Both the position numbers and the translations under genes were made by a program. Below, piece by piece: positions 15,900-24,123 of a DNA stretch of 34,537 nucleotides; the stretch's first letter is position 1; the number at the start of each line of letters is the position of its first letter. The notes beneath the pieces were generated by a model, which was given only the letters and a program-made list of their open reading frames with translations, was not told where the DNA came from and did not search any database. The stretch is taken from positions 1 through 34,537 of the forward strand of contig JBEKTY010000083.1 of NCBI GenBank assembly GCA_049515555.1, written 5' to 3'. This DNA comes from JBEKTY01 sp049515555 (GTDB lineage: Bacteria; Planctomycetota; Planctomycetia; Pirellulales; Thermoguttaceae).

Positions 15900-16945
15900 T
15901 CGTGCGATGCCCGCCAGCCGCCGTCGTCTACGGCGGCCGCCGGCCGCGGGCTGCCCGTGTCGGGGCTGGCGGCGCGATCGGCGGAGGTCTGGCCCCGCGG
16001 CGCGGGGATCAACTGAGAGTACGTCGCCGGGTAGACGGTGCGAAACGTGCCGCGGCGGTCGGTGGTGTGGATCGTGGGCGTGGAATTGGCCGCCGGGGCG
16101 GCCTCCAGCCGCGGCCCGCCTTCGACCGCGGGCACTCCCTGGATCAGCGGCGCCTGGAGCGACTGCTCGTCCTTGAACGTCTTCTGCGGCGCCGCCGGGG
16201 TGGGCGACAGCGCGGGCGCCGGCGCACTGCTCGGCACGGCGGGCGCCGGGCTGCCGCTAGGCAGGCTCGGCGCCAGCGGCGCAGCCGCCGGCTCGCTTGA
16301 CGACGGGACCGCCGCCGCCGACGTGCCTGCCGCACAGGACGAACAGCCCGCGCCCGAGGCGCAGCCCGTTACGCCACAGCCGCCGCAGGGCGAGCAGCCG
16401 TCGGCACACGCCGCCCCTCCGCACGCGCTGCCCAGTGCGCACGACGAGCAACCGCCCAGCGTGCACGACGAGCAACTGCCGTAGCAGCCCAGGCCGGGCG
16501 AGCAGGCCCCGCACGAGCCGCAACTGCCGCAAGCGAGGCAACTCGGCGAGTAAGCATCGGCGTACGCAACCCGATACGACGTATAGGGCACCAGGCTGGG
16601 CTGATACGTCCAGGATTGCACAGGGGAGTAGACCGTGGTTGCGTAGCCGGTGTAAGAGTTCACGCCCACCACCGGCATGTAGGCCGCCACGGCCACCGGC
16701 CGGTAATACGTGCGGAACACGGTCTGCGGTGCGCACGCGGAGCAGGCCGGCTGGGCACATACGGAACACGAGCCACAGCACGCCGGGGCACAGTACGACG
16801 TCGAATAGGGCGGACTGTAAGTGGTCCGGCCGCAGCCGAACATGTAGTCCCAGAGCGTGGCGGCCCGGCCTTCAGCGGGCATGGCGAGCACCAGCGCGCC
16901 CAGACCGCACATCACCATCGTATTGCGAACTTGTCGCCAAGCCAT
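15896..16945 (-). CDS. Secreted cysteine-rich protein of planctomycete type
   Basis: The 349-residue product starts with a signal peptide (MVMCGLGALVLAMPAEGRAA) followed by LWDYMFGCG and a Tyr/Ser/Pro-rich stretch. Residues about 125-205 are a dense cysteine region with CGSCGSCGACS-type repeats, and the rest is Ala/Pro/Ser-rich linker. Cysteine-rich proteins are classical components of the planctomycete protein cell wall, so an envelope role with disulfide cross-linking is a reasonable guess. The ATG at 16945 is preferred because GAAGGAG stands seven bases before it; the frame extends 16 codons further. The stop codon is supplied by, or overlaps, the palindromic element that ends at 15899. 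No enzyme motif was seen. Confidence 0.78.
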   Translation of the reverse strand: MAWRQVRNTMVMCGLGALVLAMPAEGRAATLWDYMFGCGRTTYSPPYSTSYCAPACCGSCSVCAQPACSACAPQTVFRTYYRPVAVAAYMPVVGVNSYTGYATTVYSPVQSWTYQPSLVPYTSYRVAYADAYSPSCLACGSCGSCGACSPGLGCYGSCSSCTLGGCSSCALGSACGGAACADGCSPCGGCGVTGCASGAGCSSCAAGTSAAAVPSSSEPAAAPLAPSLPSGSPAPAVPSSAPAPALSPTPAAPQKTFKDEQSLQAPLIQGVPAVEGGPRLEAAPAANSTPTIHTTDRRGTFRTVYPATYSQLIPAPRGQTSADRAASPDTGSPRPAAAVDDGGWRASHD

Positions 16946-17180
16946 GGTTCGTCTCCTTCTGTAAGCACCAATTCGTCGCCTGCTCTTATTCAACTGATTC
17001 TACCGCGATTCGTCAAGCAGCGGCAACCGCCGTGGCCCCATTTGGTTGCCATTTCTGCTTGCGGGCCTTGTGAGGGTTCGTGAAGGCGGCCGGTTCCGGC
17101 TGCCTTTGCGGCCCCCCCTGAAGGCTGCGGCGGGGACGGCTCTGTATCTCGGCCCGCGAAATGGATTCCTCCCCTTCCGC

Positions 17181-17224
17181 GGGACAGTCCCCTTTTCGCT
17201 TGGCTAAAATCGCGCGCAGTCCCC
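17181..17224. repeat. Degenerate GTVPF-type palindromic element
   Basis: gggacagtccccttttcgct and, further on, aaaatcgcgcgcagtcccc keep the ends and A/T centre of the family but have lost perfect pairing. Otherwise the 454-bp gap 16946-17399 holds only a possible promoter. Confidence 0.6.
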
Positions 17225-17330
17225 GTCAGCGCATACAAAAGTGTTGGTCATCCTTGGTGAAAAAGCCAAGGCGGCCGGCCGGCAAGGCTTAAAAACACCC
17301 GCCGAGCGTCCTCCACCGGCGACGTTGTGC

Positions 17331-17359
17331 TGGAAATGACGGATTTTCCGATGTATAAT
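17331..17359 (+). promoter_or_regulatory. Possible sigma70-type promoter for the HTH gene
   Basis: TGGAAA (17331-17336), 17 bases, then a perfect TATAAT (17354-17359), with the start codon 41 bases downstream. The -35 box matches only in part. TATAAT is rare in such GC-rich DNA, which adds weight. Confidence 0.35.
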
Positions 17360-17399
17360 TGCGGCGTTATTTTCAATTGCTTTTCCGGAGATGATTGTT

Positions 17400-17882
17400 A
17401 TGCCCAATATTGCCACTGTGCTAAGGGACGAGATTTGCCGCCTGGCCAAGCGGGAGATCAAGTCGAACACCTTTTCGACGAAGCAAGCCGTGGTGCAATA
17501 TCGCCACGTGCTTGCCCGCCTGAAGCGAGATGTGCAGGCCCAGGCGAAGGAGATCGCGTTCTTGAAGGCCCAGGAGCGGAAGCGGCTGGGGCAGCCCGAG
17601 GCCCATGACGACAAGAAGCTGGAAGGCGTGCGCTATTCGGCCCGGTCGGTGCGGGCACAGCGCAAGCGTTTGAAGCTCTCGATCGAGGCGTATGCCAGCC
17701 TGGTGGGTGTGTCACCGCTGACGATCCATAATTGGGAGAGCGGCAAAGGCCGGCCGAAGAAACAGCGGCTGGCCGCCTTGGTGGCCATTCGGGGAATCCG
17801 GCGGCGCGAGGCCTTGGCCCGCCTGGAAGCCCTCACGGCCGACACGAAGAAGACGAGCGGGCCCCGGCGGAAGCCCCGCTAA
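17400..17882 (+). CDS. Helix-turn-helix (XRE-like) DNA-binding protein
   Basis: The 160-residue basic product has an N-terminal helical region (about 1-70) rich in Lys/Arg, with a run likely to form a coiled coil (AVVQYRHVLARLKRDVQAQA), and a C-terminal HTH near 83-140. The HTH reads SARSVRAQRKRLKLSIEAYA then LVGVSPLTIHNWESGKGRPK, a typical XRE pattern of two helices with a glycine turn. It likely regulates transcription of an unknown target. GGAG nine bases before ATG 17400 supports this start; an ATG nine bases upstream in frame is too close to that site. Downstream, a palindromic element and then the large membrane protein gene follow without clear linkage. Confidence 0.85.
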   Translation: MPNIATVLRDEICRLAKREIKSNTFSTKQAVVQYRHVLARLKRDVQAQAKEIAFLKAQERKRLGQPEAHDDKKLEGVRYSARSVRAQRKRLKLSIEAYASLVGVSPLTIHNWESGKGRPKKQRLAALVAIRGIRRREALARLEALTADTKKTSGPRRKPR

Positions 17883-17898
17883 CGCACGCACTTTGAAA

Positions 17899-17942
17899 GG
17901 GGACAGTCCCATTTTCGCCGGACGAAAATTGGGACAGTCCCC
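17899..17942. repeat. GTVPF-type palindromic element, copy b (intergenic)
   Basis: The same 44-bp hairpin as at 11839, with ggggacagtcccattttcgcc and its reverse complement. It lies 17 bp after the HTH gene stop and 60 bp before the membrane protein start. It is the only intact intergenic copy in the window. Confidence 0.92.
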
Positions 17943-18001
17943 GAGCTATTTCACGGCGGGTACGATTGTTGTCGCACGCCGCGGCGGCAAGGGAGTCGGT
18001 A

Positions 18002-20296
18002 TTGCTCAGCCTATTGGTCATCACGCTGTTGGCCGGCGGGCTGCTGCTGCTGGCGATGCGGCGGAGGCGGCCGGCGTGGGAGGCGGCGCTTTGCGATCCA
18101 CTGCCCCGGGTGCCCGGCTCGCGGTGGGGAGGGATTTGGCTGGCCCTGGGTTTGGCCCTGGTGGCGCTGGCCCTGGGGCTCCTCGAATATCGCCAGCCCT
18201 ATTACTTTTCGCAAGACGACGTGCTGGTGGGCGAGTTGCCGGGCACGCTTTGGCAGTGCCGCTCGGCGTGGGAAGGCCGGGTTCCGGAATATAATCCCTA
18301 CGTGCTGCTGGGCGCCCCGGCCCTGAGCGAAGGCTCCGGAGGCACGTACCCGCCGACCTACCTGGCCTACGCCATTGCCCGGCACGTGCTGGGCGACGAG
18401 TATGCGACGCTCGAGGTTTTTGCGGCCTTGCATCTGCTGGCCGGGTTTGCGGCCGCCTATTGGGCGGCGCGGCAGGCCGGCATGGGCCCCATGCCGGCCT
18501 GCGCCGCCGCCGTGTCGCTGGTCCTCAGCGGCAGCGTGCTGGTGATGGGCCGATCCTGGCACACCTTTCTGCCGCTGGTGCTCTGGACGCCGCTGCTGGT
18601 GGCCGCCGTGGCCAAGCTGTCCGCGGGGCCCGTCTCTTGGAAGTGGTCGCTGGCGACTGCCGCCGTGCTGGGCATCGCCTACCACGGCGAGTTCCTGCAG
18701 GTCTGGGCCTATTCGGTGCTGTTCCTCGTGCTGGCGACGGCCTGGCTCGTGCTGATGGGGCGGATTCCGCCCCGGCGCGGCTTGCAGTTGATTCCCGCCG
18801 TGTTGATGGGCCTGGCCCTGGCGGCGCCGCTGGTGTGGGTCCAAGCCGCTCTGGCGGCCGATATGACGCACAGCGGCGGGTACGGCTGTGGCATCGCCGA
18901 TGGCTTGGCGGCCATGCTGTTGCCATATCCGCTGGCGCGGGCCGGGCATCCCAACGGCTGGGGCAGTACCGAGTTGGCTTACATGGGGCATCTCTACTAC
19001 TTCGGCACGCTGCTCTTGCTCCTCTTCGTGGCCCAGGTATTGGTGTGGTTTACGGCCCGGCCCCGCCGGGCGGTGTGGGCCGAGCAGGTCTGGACCGTGG
19101 CCGCCTGCGTGGCGTTTCTGCTGGCCTTGGGCCCGGCCGGCGGATTGTGGCTCGTGTTGGGCAAGCTGCCCGTTTTCGGCTCGATCAACAATCATCCGTT
19201 CCGCCTGCTTCCCTTCTTCGTGTTGTTTGCCGTACTGAGCGGCGGGTTGTTCTTGGAGCGGCTGCTGCGGCTGGCGGCCCGTCGGCGGGCCTGGGAGATC
19301 GGGCTGGGTGTCGTGCTGGGCGGGCTGCTGGTGTATCACGTGGTGATGGCCCGGGCTTCGTTCTATGCCTATGGTTTCCGGCCGTACCCGAATCTGCCCG
19401 CTGAGCTGGCCGCGATGTTGACAGGCGAAGAGGCAGGCGAAAAGGGGATGAGTCCAATTTCAGGCAGCGGCCCGGCGGGTGCCTCGCGCCAATTGGAGCG
19501 CTGGGGGTATGCGTCGCCGCAGCGGTTGGCGGCCTGGGCCCCCAATCGCTCGATCGTGCCCAGCTACGCCCTGGCGCTGCCGCATAATCTACCCGCCGTA
19601 TATCGCCTGCCGGCCTTTGGCGGCTACGATCCGGTGGTGGAGAACAAACCGCCGTTCCAGTTTGCCGAGGAGCGGATGCGGCAGGAGCCCGCCGCGGCGG
19701 CCCGGGCATACGGCGTCCGCTGGCTGCTGGAGCATCGCACCGGCCGGGAGCCGGTCTTCTCGCCGAACCCCAACTTGCGCGAAATGGAACAGAGCGTGCG
19801 GCTGGACGGGGCCTTTCGCCGGATCGACCTGGTACACGTACACCGGCTGGCGGGGTTGGACGATCTGACCGTCGGCGAGGTAGGCGGGGTCGCCCCGCTA
19901 GCCTTTGCGAACGGGGTGAGGGGCGAGGGGCGAGGGACGAGGGACGAGTGCCGGTCCCTGCCTCTGCGGCTGCACGGCGGTGGCATCGACGTGGACCTAA
20001 GGGGGCTGGCGGCGGCGGGGGCCGTGACCGTGAATTTCCTCTGGTATCCCGAGATGACGGCCGCCGTCGATGGCCGCCCGGTACTCTGCCGCCGCGACGA
20101 GTGGCAGCGGATAGTGGCCGACGTGCCGGCCGGGGCCCGCGAGCTGGCGGTCCGCTATCGGCCCGATTGGGCCCGCGGAATCGTCGCCGGGGGGCTCCTG
20201 CTGGGGCTGGGCCTGGCCGGAGCCGCCGCACTCCGCCGGTGTAACCGTTCACCGGAGACTGTCTCCATCGGCCGTAGGGGGACAGACGCGTTATAG
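18002..20296 (+). CDS. Large polytopic membrane protein, YfhO/GT-C-like
   Basis: The 764-residue product has about ten to eleven hydrophobic helices in residues 1-450 and a soluble C-terminal part (about 455-735) before a last helix. In the first periplasmic loop lies YYFSQDDVLVGELPG, an acidic pair at the position where GT-C glycosyltransferases keep catalytic Asp residues. The layout matches the YfhO family, thought to add sugars to lipid-linked or wall polymers; the substrate is inferred only. TTG 18002 is chosen because GGGAG ends six bases before it; a TTG twelve codons earlier lies in frame. Residues near 638-648 (VRGEGRGTRDE) come from a heptamer array inside the gene (19914-19948). 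The gene stands between an HTH gene and a small membrane protein gene in the same direction. Confidence 0.75.
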   Translation: MLSLLVITLLAGGLLLLAMRRRRPAWEAALCDPLPRVPGSRWGGIWLALGLALVALALGLLEYRQPYYFSQDDVLVGELPGTLWQCRSAWEGRVPEYNPYVLLGAPALSEGSGGTYPPTYLAYAIARHVLGDEYATLEVFAALHLLAGFAAAYWAARQAGMGPMPACAAAVSLVLSGSVLVMGRSWHTFLPLVLWTPLLVAAVAKLSAGPVSWKWSLATAAVLGIAYHGEFLQVWAYSVLFLVLATAWLVLMGRIPPRRGLQLIPAVLMGLALAAPLVWVQAALAADMTHSGGYGCGIADGLAAMLLPYPLARAGHPNGWGSTELAYMGHLYYFGTLLLLLFVAQVLVWFTARPRRAVWAEQVWTVAACVAFLLALGPAGGLWLVLGKLPVFGSINNHPFRLLPFFVLFAVLSGGLFLERLLRLAARRRAWEIGLGVVLGGLLVYHVVMARASFYAYGFRPYPNLPAELAAMLTGEEAGEKGMSPISGSGPAGASRQLERWGYASPQRLAAWAPNRSIVPSYALALPHNLPAVYRLPAFGGYDPVVENKPPFQFAEERMRQEPAAAARAYGVRWLLEHRTGREPVFSPNPNLREMEQSVRLDGAFRRIDLVHVHRLAGLDDLTVGEVGGVAPLAFANGVRGEGRGTRDECRSLPLRLHGGGIDVDLRGLAAAGAVTVNFLWYPEMTAAVDGRPVLCRRDEWQRIVADVPAGARELAVRYRPDWARGIVAGGLLLGLGLAGAAALRRCNRSPETVSIGRRGTDAL
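19914..19948. repeat. 7-bp tandem array inside a coding region, five units
   Basis: gggtgag, gggcgag, gggcgag, ggacgag, ggacgag are in frame with the YfhO-like gene and encode a charged insert. A change of one unit would shift the reading frame. Confidence 0.8.
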
Positions 20297-20403
20297 GTGT
20301 AGCTGCCGAGCGACAGGAGGTCGTGCACTCGCTGGCCCACCCCTTGTTGCGGTTTCAGTCGTCTGATAGACTCGCGCGAGGCGGCGTGGGTTTCGAGACG
20401 ATC

Positions 20404-20805
20404 ATGCACGACTGTAATGTCCTGACCGGCTGGGGGGGAATGATCCTGGGCGCCCTGCTCGGCATGGTCTTCGGACTGCGAGCGGAATCGCGCCAGTGGG
20501 CAGGCGGGTATGGCAGCTTCCAGCGTCAGGCCCTGCGTTTGGCACACGTCGCCGCCTTCGCCCTGGGAATGATCAACGTGCTCTACGGTTCGTCGACGCG
20601 GGCCCTGGACTTGTTGCCCCCCTGGGCCGTCGTCACCGGATCGGCGGCCATGATCGCCGGCGGGCTGCTCATGCCGGCAGTCTGCCTGGCCGCCGCCTGG
20701 CGCCGACCGCTGAAACTCCTGTTCCCGCTGCCCGCATCCTGCGTCCTGGCGGCCCTGACGATTCAAGCCTGGGCCTGGTGCCGGCTGGTGGCCGCGGGAG
20801 GATGA
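20404..20805 (+). CDS. Small membrane protein of unknown function
   Basis: A 133-residue protein with four likely membrane helices (near 14-30, 47-62, 73-95 and 105-127). I do not recognise the family. Its stop (20803-20805) is four bases before the ATG of the radical SAM gene, and its last codons carry the ribosome site of that gene, so the two are translated together. The start is uncertain: ATG 20404 begins directly before the first helix; a GTG at 20323 follows AGGAGG at only two bases, which is too close. Confidence 0.6.
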   Translation: MHDCNVLTGWGGMILGALLGMVFGLRAESRQWAGGYGSFQRQALRLAHVAAFALGMINVLYGSSTRALDLLPPWAVVTGSAAMIAGGLLMPAVCLAAAWRRPLKLLFPLPASCVLAALTIQAWAWCRLVAAGG

Positions 20806-20808
20806 TGT

Positions 20809-22149
20809 ATGCGACTCGGCTTGCTGGCCATGAGCGGGGTGCGCGTCATCGACCCGGAGTTGGCCTGGCTGGGCGTGACCTTGCCGCAGTTCCTCGCCCG
20901 CGGACACGTCGTCGCCTCGCTGCCCAGCCTGTCGCTGCTGACGTTGGCGGCCCTGACGCCGGACGACGTCGGCGTCGAGTACGTCGAGATTCCACACATC
21001 GCCGACCTGAACACCCGGCGGCTGCCCGATTTCGACGCCGTGGCGATTTCCTCCTACTCGGCCCAGATTGGTGAGGCCTACGTGTTGGCCGACCATCTCC
21101 GGGCCCGCGGAACGAAGGTGATCCTTGGCGGGCCGCACGTGACGGCGCTGCCGCAAGAGGCATTGCAACACGCCAACGCGGTGGTGCTGGGCGAGGCCGA
21201 GCCCCTGTGGCCGCGGGTGATCGAGGATCTCGGCCGCGGCCGCTTGGAGCGGATCTACCGCGTGGCCGCCGGCCCGCTCTACGACCTGCGGCAATCGCCC
21301 GTCCCGCAGTTCCACCTGTTGGACCCGGAGAACTACAACCGCATCACGATCCAGACGTCGCGCGGCTGTCCGCACCGCTGCGAGTTCTGTGCCGGGTCGC
21401 GTCTTTTCGGGCCCGGCTACCGGCAGAAGACAGTGCACCAGGTACTGGGCGAGATTCGGGCCGTCAGCGAGATTTGGGACCGGCCGTTCCTGGAGTTCGC
21501 CGACGACAATCTGTTCGTCGATCGCCGCTGGGGCCGCGAGCTGCTCCAGCGGCTTCGCCCGCTGGGGGTTCGCTGGTTCGCCGAGACCGACATCTCCATC
21601 GCCGACGCCCCGGACCTGCTGCAAGCCCTGCGCCCGGCCGGCTGCTACCAGCTTCTCATAGGGCTGGAGAGCCTCTCGCACGACAACCTCGCGGCGATCG
21701 AGTCCACCGGCTGGAAGGCCGGTCGCCTCGACCGCTACGTCCACGCCGTCCATGCGATCCAGGACGCCGGGGTGACGGTCAACACGTGCTTCATCGTCGG
21801 GCTGGACCACGACACGCCGGCCGTCTTCGACGACATCCGTCGCTTCGTCCACGAGGCCCAGCCGCTGGAGATCCAGGTGACCGTATTGACGCCGTTTCCG
21901 GGCACGCCGCTTTTCGAGCGGCTGCGGCACGAAGGCCGCCTCGACGAGCCGCCGTTCTGGCACAAGTGCACGCTGTTCGACGTCAACTACCGGCCCTCGG
22001 GCATGTCGCGCGATGAACTGCGGCGGGGGCTTTACGACCTGTTCCGTGACCTGTATAACGACGAAGCCTTCGCCCGCCGCCGGCGCCAGTACCTGGACCT
22101 TATCCACAAGCTGCGGCGTCGGCAAGACGCCGCTGTTCCCGCCGGCTGA
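20809..22149 (+). CDS. B12-binding domain radical SAM protein
   Basis: A 446-residue protein of the B12-binding radical SAM class. Residues 1-150 form the cobalamin-binding fold (VILGGPHVTALPQE near 104-117). Residues about 185-410 form the radical SAM barrel with the cluster motif CPHRCEFC, which holds a [4Fe-4S] cluster that cleaves SAM. Members of this class carry out methylations or other radical steps on unactivated carbons, including in hopanoid and cofactor synthesis. The substrate here is not evident; the operon partners are small unknown proteins. GGGAGG seven bases before the ATG gives a strong ribosome site. It is the first clear enzyme of the 20404-22981 cluster. Confidence 0.92.
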   Translation: MRLGLLAMSGVRVIDPELAWLGVTLPQFLARGHVVASLPSLSLLTLAALTPDDVGVEYVEIPHIADLNTRRLPDFDAVAISSYSAQIGEAYVLADHLRARGTKVILGGPHVTALPQEALQHANAVVLGEAEPLWPRVIEDLGRGRLERIYRVAAGPLYDLRQSPVPQFHLLDPENYNRITIQTSRGCPHRCEFCAGSRLFGPGYRQKTVHQVLGEIRAVSEIWDRPFLEFADDNLFVDRRWGRELLQRLRPLGVRWFAETDISIADAPDLLQALRPAGCYQLLIGLESLSHDNLAAIESTGWKAGRLDRYVHAVHAIQDAGVTVNTCFIVGLDHDTPAVFDDIRRFVHEAQPLEIQVTVLTPFPGTPLFERLRHEGRLDEPPFWHKCTLFDVNYRPSGMSRDELRRGLYDLFRDLYNDEAFARRRRQYLDLIHKLRRRQDAAVPAG

Positions 22150-22170
22150 CCCACGGCCAGGAGACCGCCG

Positions 22171-22524
22171 ATGTGCTACGACATGTGCCTTCGGGCCCTC
22201 GACGACGCCTTGCAGACGTTCGGTAGCATGCGATACCGCCGGGTGGGAGACCAACAGGCCAGCCCGACGGCGGAAACGGACATGGCCACCCTGGTCGAGC
22301 AACTCCGACAGATCCGCTGTCGGCTCGGCCACTATGAGGGCGCCCATCTGGACGAGACGGTCAAGTGCAACGCCTGCAACGTGTACCATCACCACAACCA
22401 CCAGAAGACCGAGTGGCGGGGCGATGCCAGCCGTGGCGGCTACGACGACGAGACCAAGTGGGCGGCCCGCAAAGACGGCTCGCGCTACGTGATGCGACCC
22501 CCCTCGCCGTACGCCGATACGTAA
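22171..22524 (+). CDS. Small protein with a Cys/His-rich motif
   Basis: A 117-residue protein following the radical SAM gene by 21 bases. AGGAG seven bases before the ATG supports the start. The middle carries CNACNVYHHHNHQK, a cluster of two Cys and four His that could bind a metal or iron-sulfur cluster. Two further Cys lie at 2 and 6 (MCYDMC) and one in RQIRCRLG. I do not recognise the family. Because of its position it may be an accessory or electron-transfer partner of the radical SAM protein; that is inference. Confidence 0.65.
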   Translation: MCYDMCLRALDDALQTFGSMRYRRVGDQQASPTAETDMATLVEQLRQIRCRLGHYEGAHLDETVKCNACNVYHHHNHQKTEWRGDASRGGYDDETKWAARKDGSRYVMRPPSPYADT

Positions 22525-22597
22525 CTTTCGGACGCGCTCGACCGCGAGCCCGTCGTTTTCGCCTCTTCACATTGAACCCGGGAAAGGAGAAACGCAG

Positions 22598-22981
22598 ATG
22601 AAGACAACAACCGTCTCCGCACTTTTCATCGCGGCGGCCCTGTATGACGGGCTGTTGGGCCTGGCATTCCTTGCCGCGACGGACTGGATCTTTCAGCGCG
22701 CCCAGGTGACTCCGCCAAATCACGTCGGGTATGTCCAGTTCCCCGCCGCGCTCTTGGTGATTTTCGGGATCATGTTCGCGGTCGTCGCCCGGCGGCCTCG
22801 GGAGAATCGGAACTTGATACCCTACGGTATTCTGCTGAAGGTCTCCTATTGCGGCGTCGCCGGGTATCACTGGCTCGCCAGCGGAATCCCCTCTCTGTGG
22901 AAGCCGTTCGTGGCGATAGACCTGCTCTTCCTGGTCTTGTTCCTCCTGGCGTACCGATCGCTGGGCCAAGGCGAACGCTAA
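22598..22981 (+). CDS. Small four-helix membrane protein
   Basis: A 127-residue protein with four hydrophobic segments (about 5-27, 46-65, 75-92 and 98-118). It contains YGILLKVSYCGVAGYHW and GIPSLWKPFVAIDLLF, seen in small membrane proteins of unknown function in planctomycetes and other bacteria. AAAGGAG stands nine bases before the ATG. It ends the small operon; the 353-bp gap that follows holds a hairpin at 23132 and the leader of the sugar operon. Confidence 0.7.
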   Translation: MKTTTVSALFIAAALYDGLLGLAFLAATDWIFQRAQVTPPNHVGYVQFPAALLVIFGIMFAVVARRPRENRNLIPYGILLKVSYCGVAGYHWLASGIPSLWKPFVAIDLLFLVLFLLAYRSLGQGER

Positions 22982-23131
22982 GCGTCGGCTGTGGTGCGGG
23001 CGCGTGGCACGCCCTGAAGAACGAAGGGCATGGCCGCGATTGCTCTTGGAGGGAGAAAAGAGCTGCGCCCCCTGAATCTCCTCCAAATCAGGTTACCGGC
23101 AAATGGCCCCCAGGATGTGCATGATTACCCG

Positions 23132-23150
23132 CCGGTCGTCTGGCGACCGG
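23132..23150. repeat. Hairpin in the leader of the sugar operon
   Basis: ccggtcg and cgaccgg flank the loop tctgg. No T-run follows. It may end the upstream transcript or be a dispersed repeat. I see no other structure in the 353-bp gap before rfbF. Confidence 0.4.
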
Positions 23151-23334
23151 GCTTAGAGCGGATGTTCTGATTCATCCGGTTGTGCGGGACGTATCGGTCA
23201 GGACCTCTCTCCGGCCGGCCGCGGGGACAAATAGTGTGGTAGCCTTGATAGCCGGCCAGCCTGCGCTCCCCGGGGGCCGGGCGTGCCACGGCAACCTGCC
23301 CCCAGGCCGGCAATGCCGGAGGAACTGACCAGCC

Positions 23335-24123
23335 ATGACCGATTGCCCGAAGGTCGTGATTCTGTGCGGCGGTCTGGGCACGCGGCTCCGCGAGGAAACC
23401 GAGTTCCGTCCCAAGCCGATGGTCGAGATCGGCGGCCGGCCGATCTTGTGGCACATTATGAAGATCTTCGCCCATTACGGGTTTCGCGATTTCGTTCTCT
23501 GCCTGGGCTATCGCGGCAACGCGATCAAGGACTATTTCCTGAACTACGATGCGCTGGGCAGCGACTTCACGATCGAACTTAGTGCCGATCGGCGGATCGA
23601 ATACCACGGGACGCACGCCGAGCAGGGCTTCCGGGTAACGCTGGCGGATACCGGCCAAACGACCATGACCGGGGGCCGGGTGAAGCGGGTTGCCCGATTC
23701 ATTGAAGGCGACGATTTCCTGGTCACTTACGGCGACGGCGTGGCTGACGTCGACGTGACCGAGCTTCTGCGCTTCCATCGCGCCCACGGCCGGCTGGCCA
23801 CGGTTACCACCGTCCATCCGCTGGCGCGATTCGGGATGCTCGACGTCGAGCCCGGCGGCGAGGTGCGCTGGTTCGTCGAGAAGCCGAAGGCCGAAGGCTG
23901 GATCAGCGCCGGTTTCTTCGTCTTCCGGCGCCGCGTGCTGGATTACCTGGAGGGCGACCAGTGCGTCATGGAGCGCGAGCCGCTGGAGCGGCTGGCCGCG
24001 GAGCGGCAGCTTATGGCCTATCGGCACCCAGGCTGCTTCTTCGCCATGGACACCTACCGCGAGTACGAGGCGTTGAACCGCACTTGGGACTCCGGCCAGG
24101 TGCCGTGGAAGGTGTGGACATGA
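23335..24123 (+). CDS. rfbF: Glucose-1-phosphate cytidylyltransferase
   Basis: The 262-residue protein makes CDP-glucose from CTP and glucose-1-phosphate, the first step to CDP-3,6-dideoxyhexoses. The nucleotidyltransferase signature GGLGTRLREETEFRPKPM lies at residues 12-29 and contains the phosphate loop; GGRPILWHIMKIFAHYGF and the sugar-binding GDGVADV follow, as in RfbF/DdhA/AscA. The size fits the family (257-260). It is the first gene of the operon; GGAGG stands 12 bases before the ATG. Its stop overlaps the start of rfbG by ATGA, which is the sign of translational coupling. The product is cytoplasmic and feeds RfbG. Confidence 0.96.
   Translation: MTDCPKVVILCGGLGTRLREETEFRPKPMVEIGGRPILWHIMKIFAHYGFRDFVLCLGYRGNAIKDYFLNYDALGSDFTIELSADRRIEYHGTHAEQGFRVTLADTGQTTMTGGRVKRVARFIEGDDFLVTYGDGVADVDVTELLRFHRAHGRLATVTTVHPLARFGMLDVEPGGEVRWFVEKPKAEGWISAGFFVFRRRVLDYLEGDQCVMEREPLERLAAERQLMAYRHPGCFFAMDTYREYEALNRTWDSGQVPWKVWT

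Noticed and set aside
17258..17290. Terminator considered at the palindromic ggccggccgg stretch with flanking A and T runs
   Set aside because: It lies between divergently transcribed genes, where no terminator is needed, and the stem is interrupted.
20155..22401. Long open frame on the minus strand (748 codons) opposite the radical SAM gene
   Set aside because: It mirrors the strand with clear protein motifs (CPHRCEFC) and is His/Gln/Arg/Gly-rich, the usual shadow of a high-GC gene.
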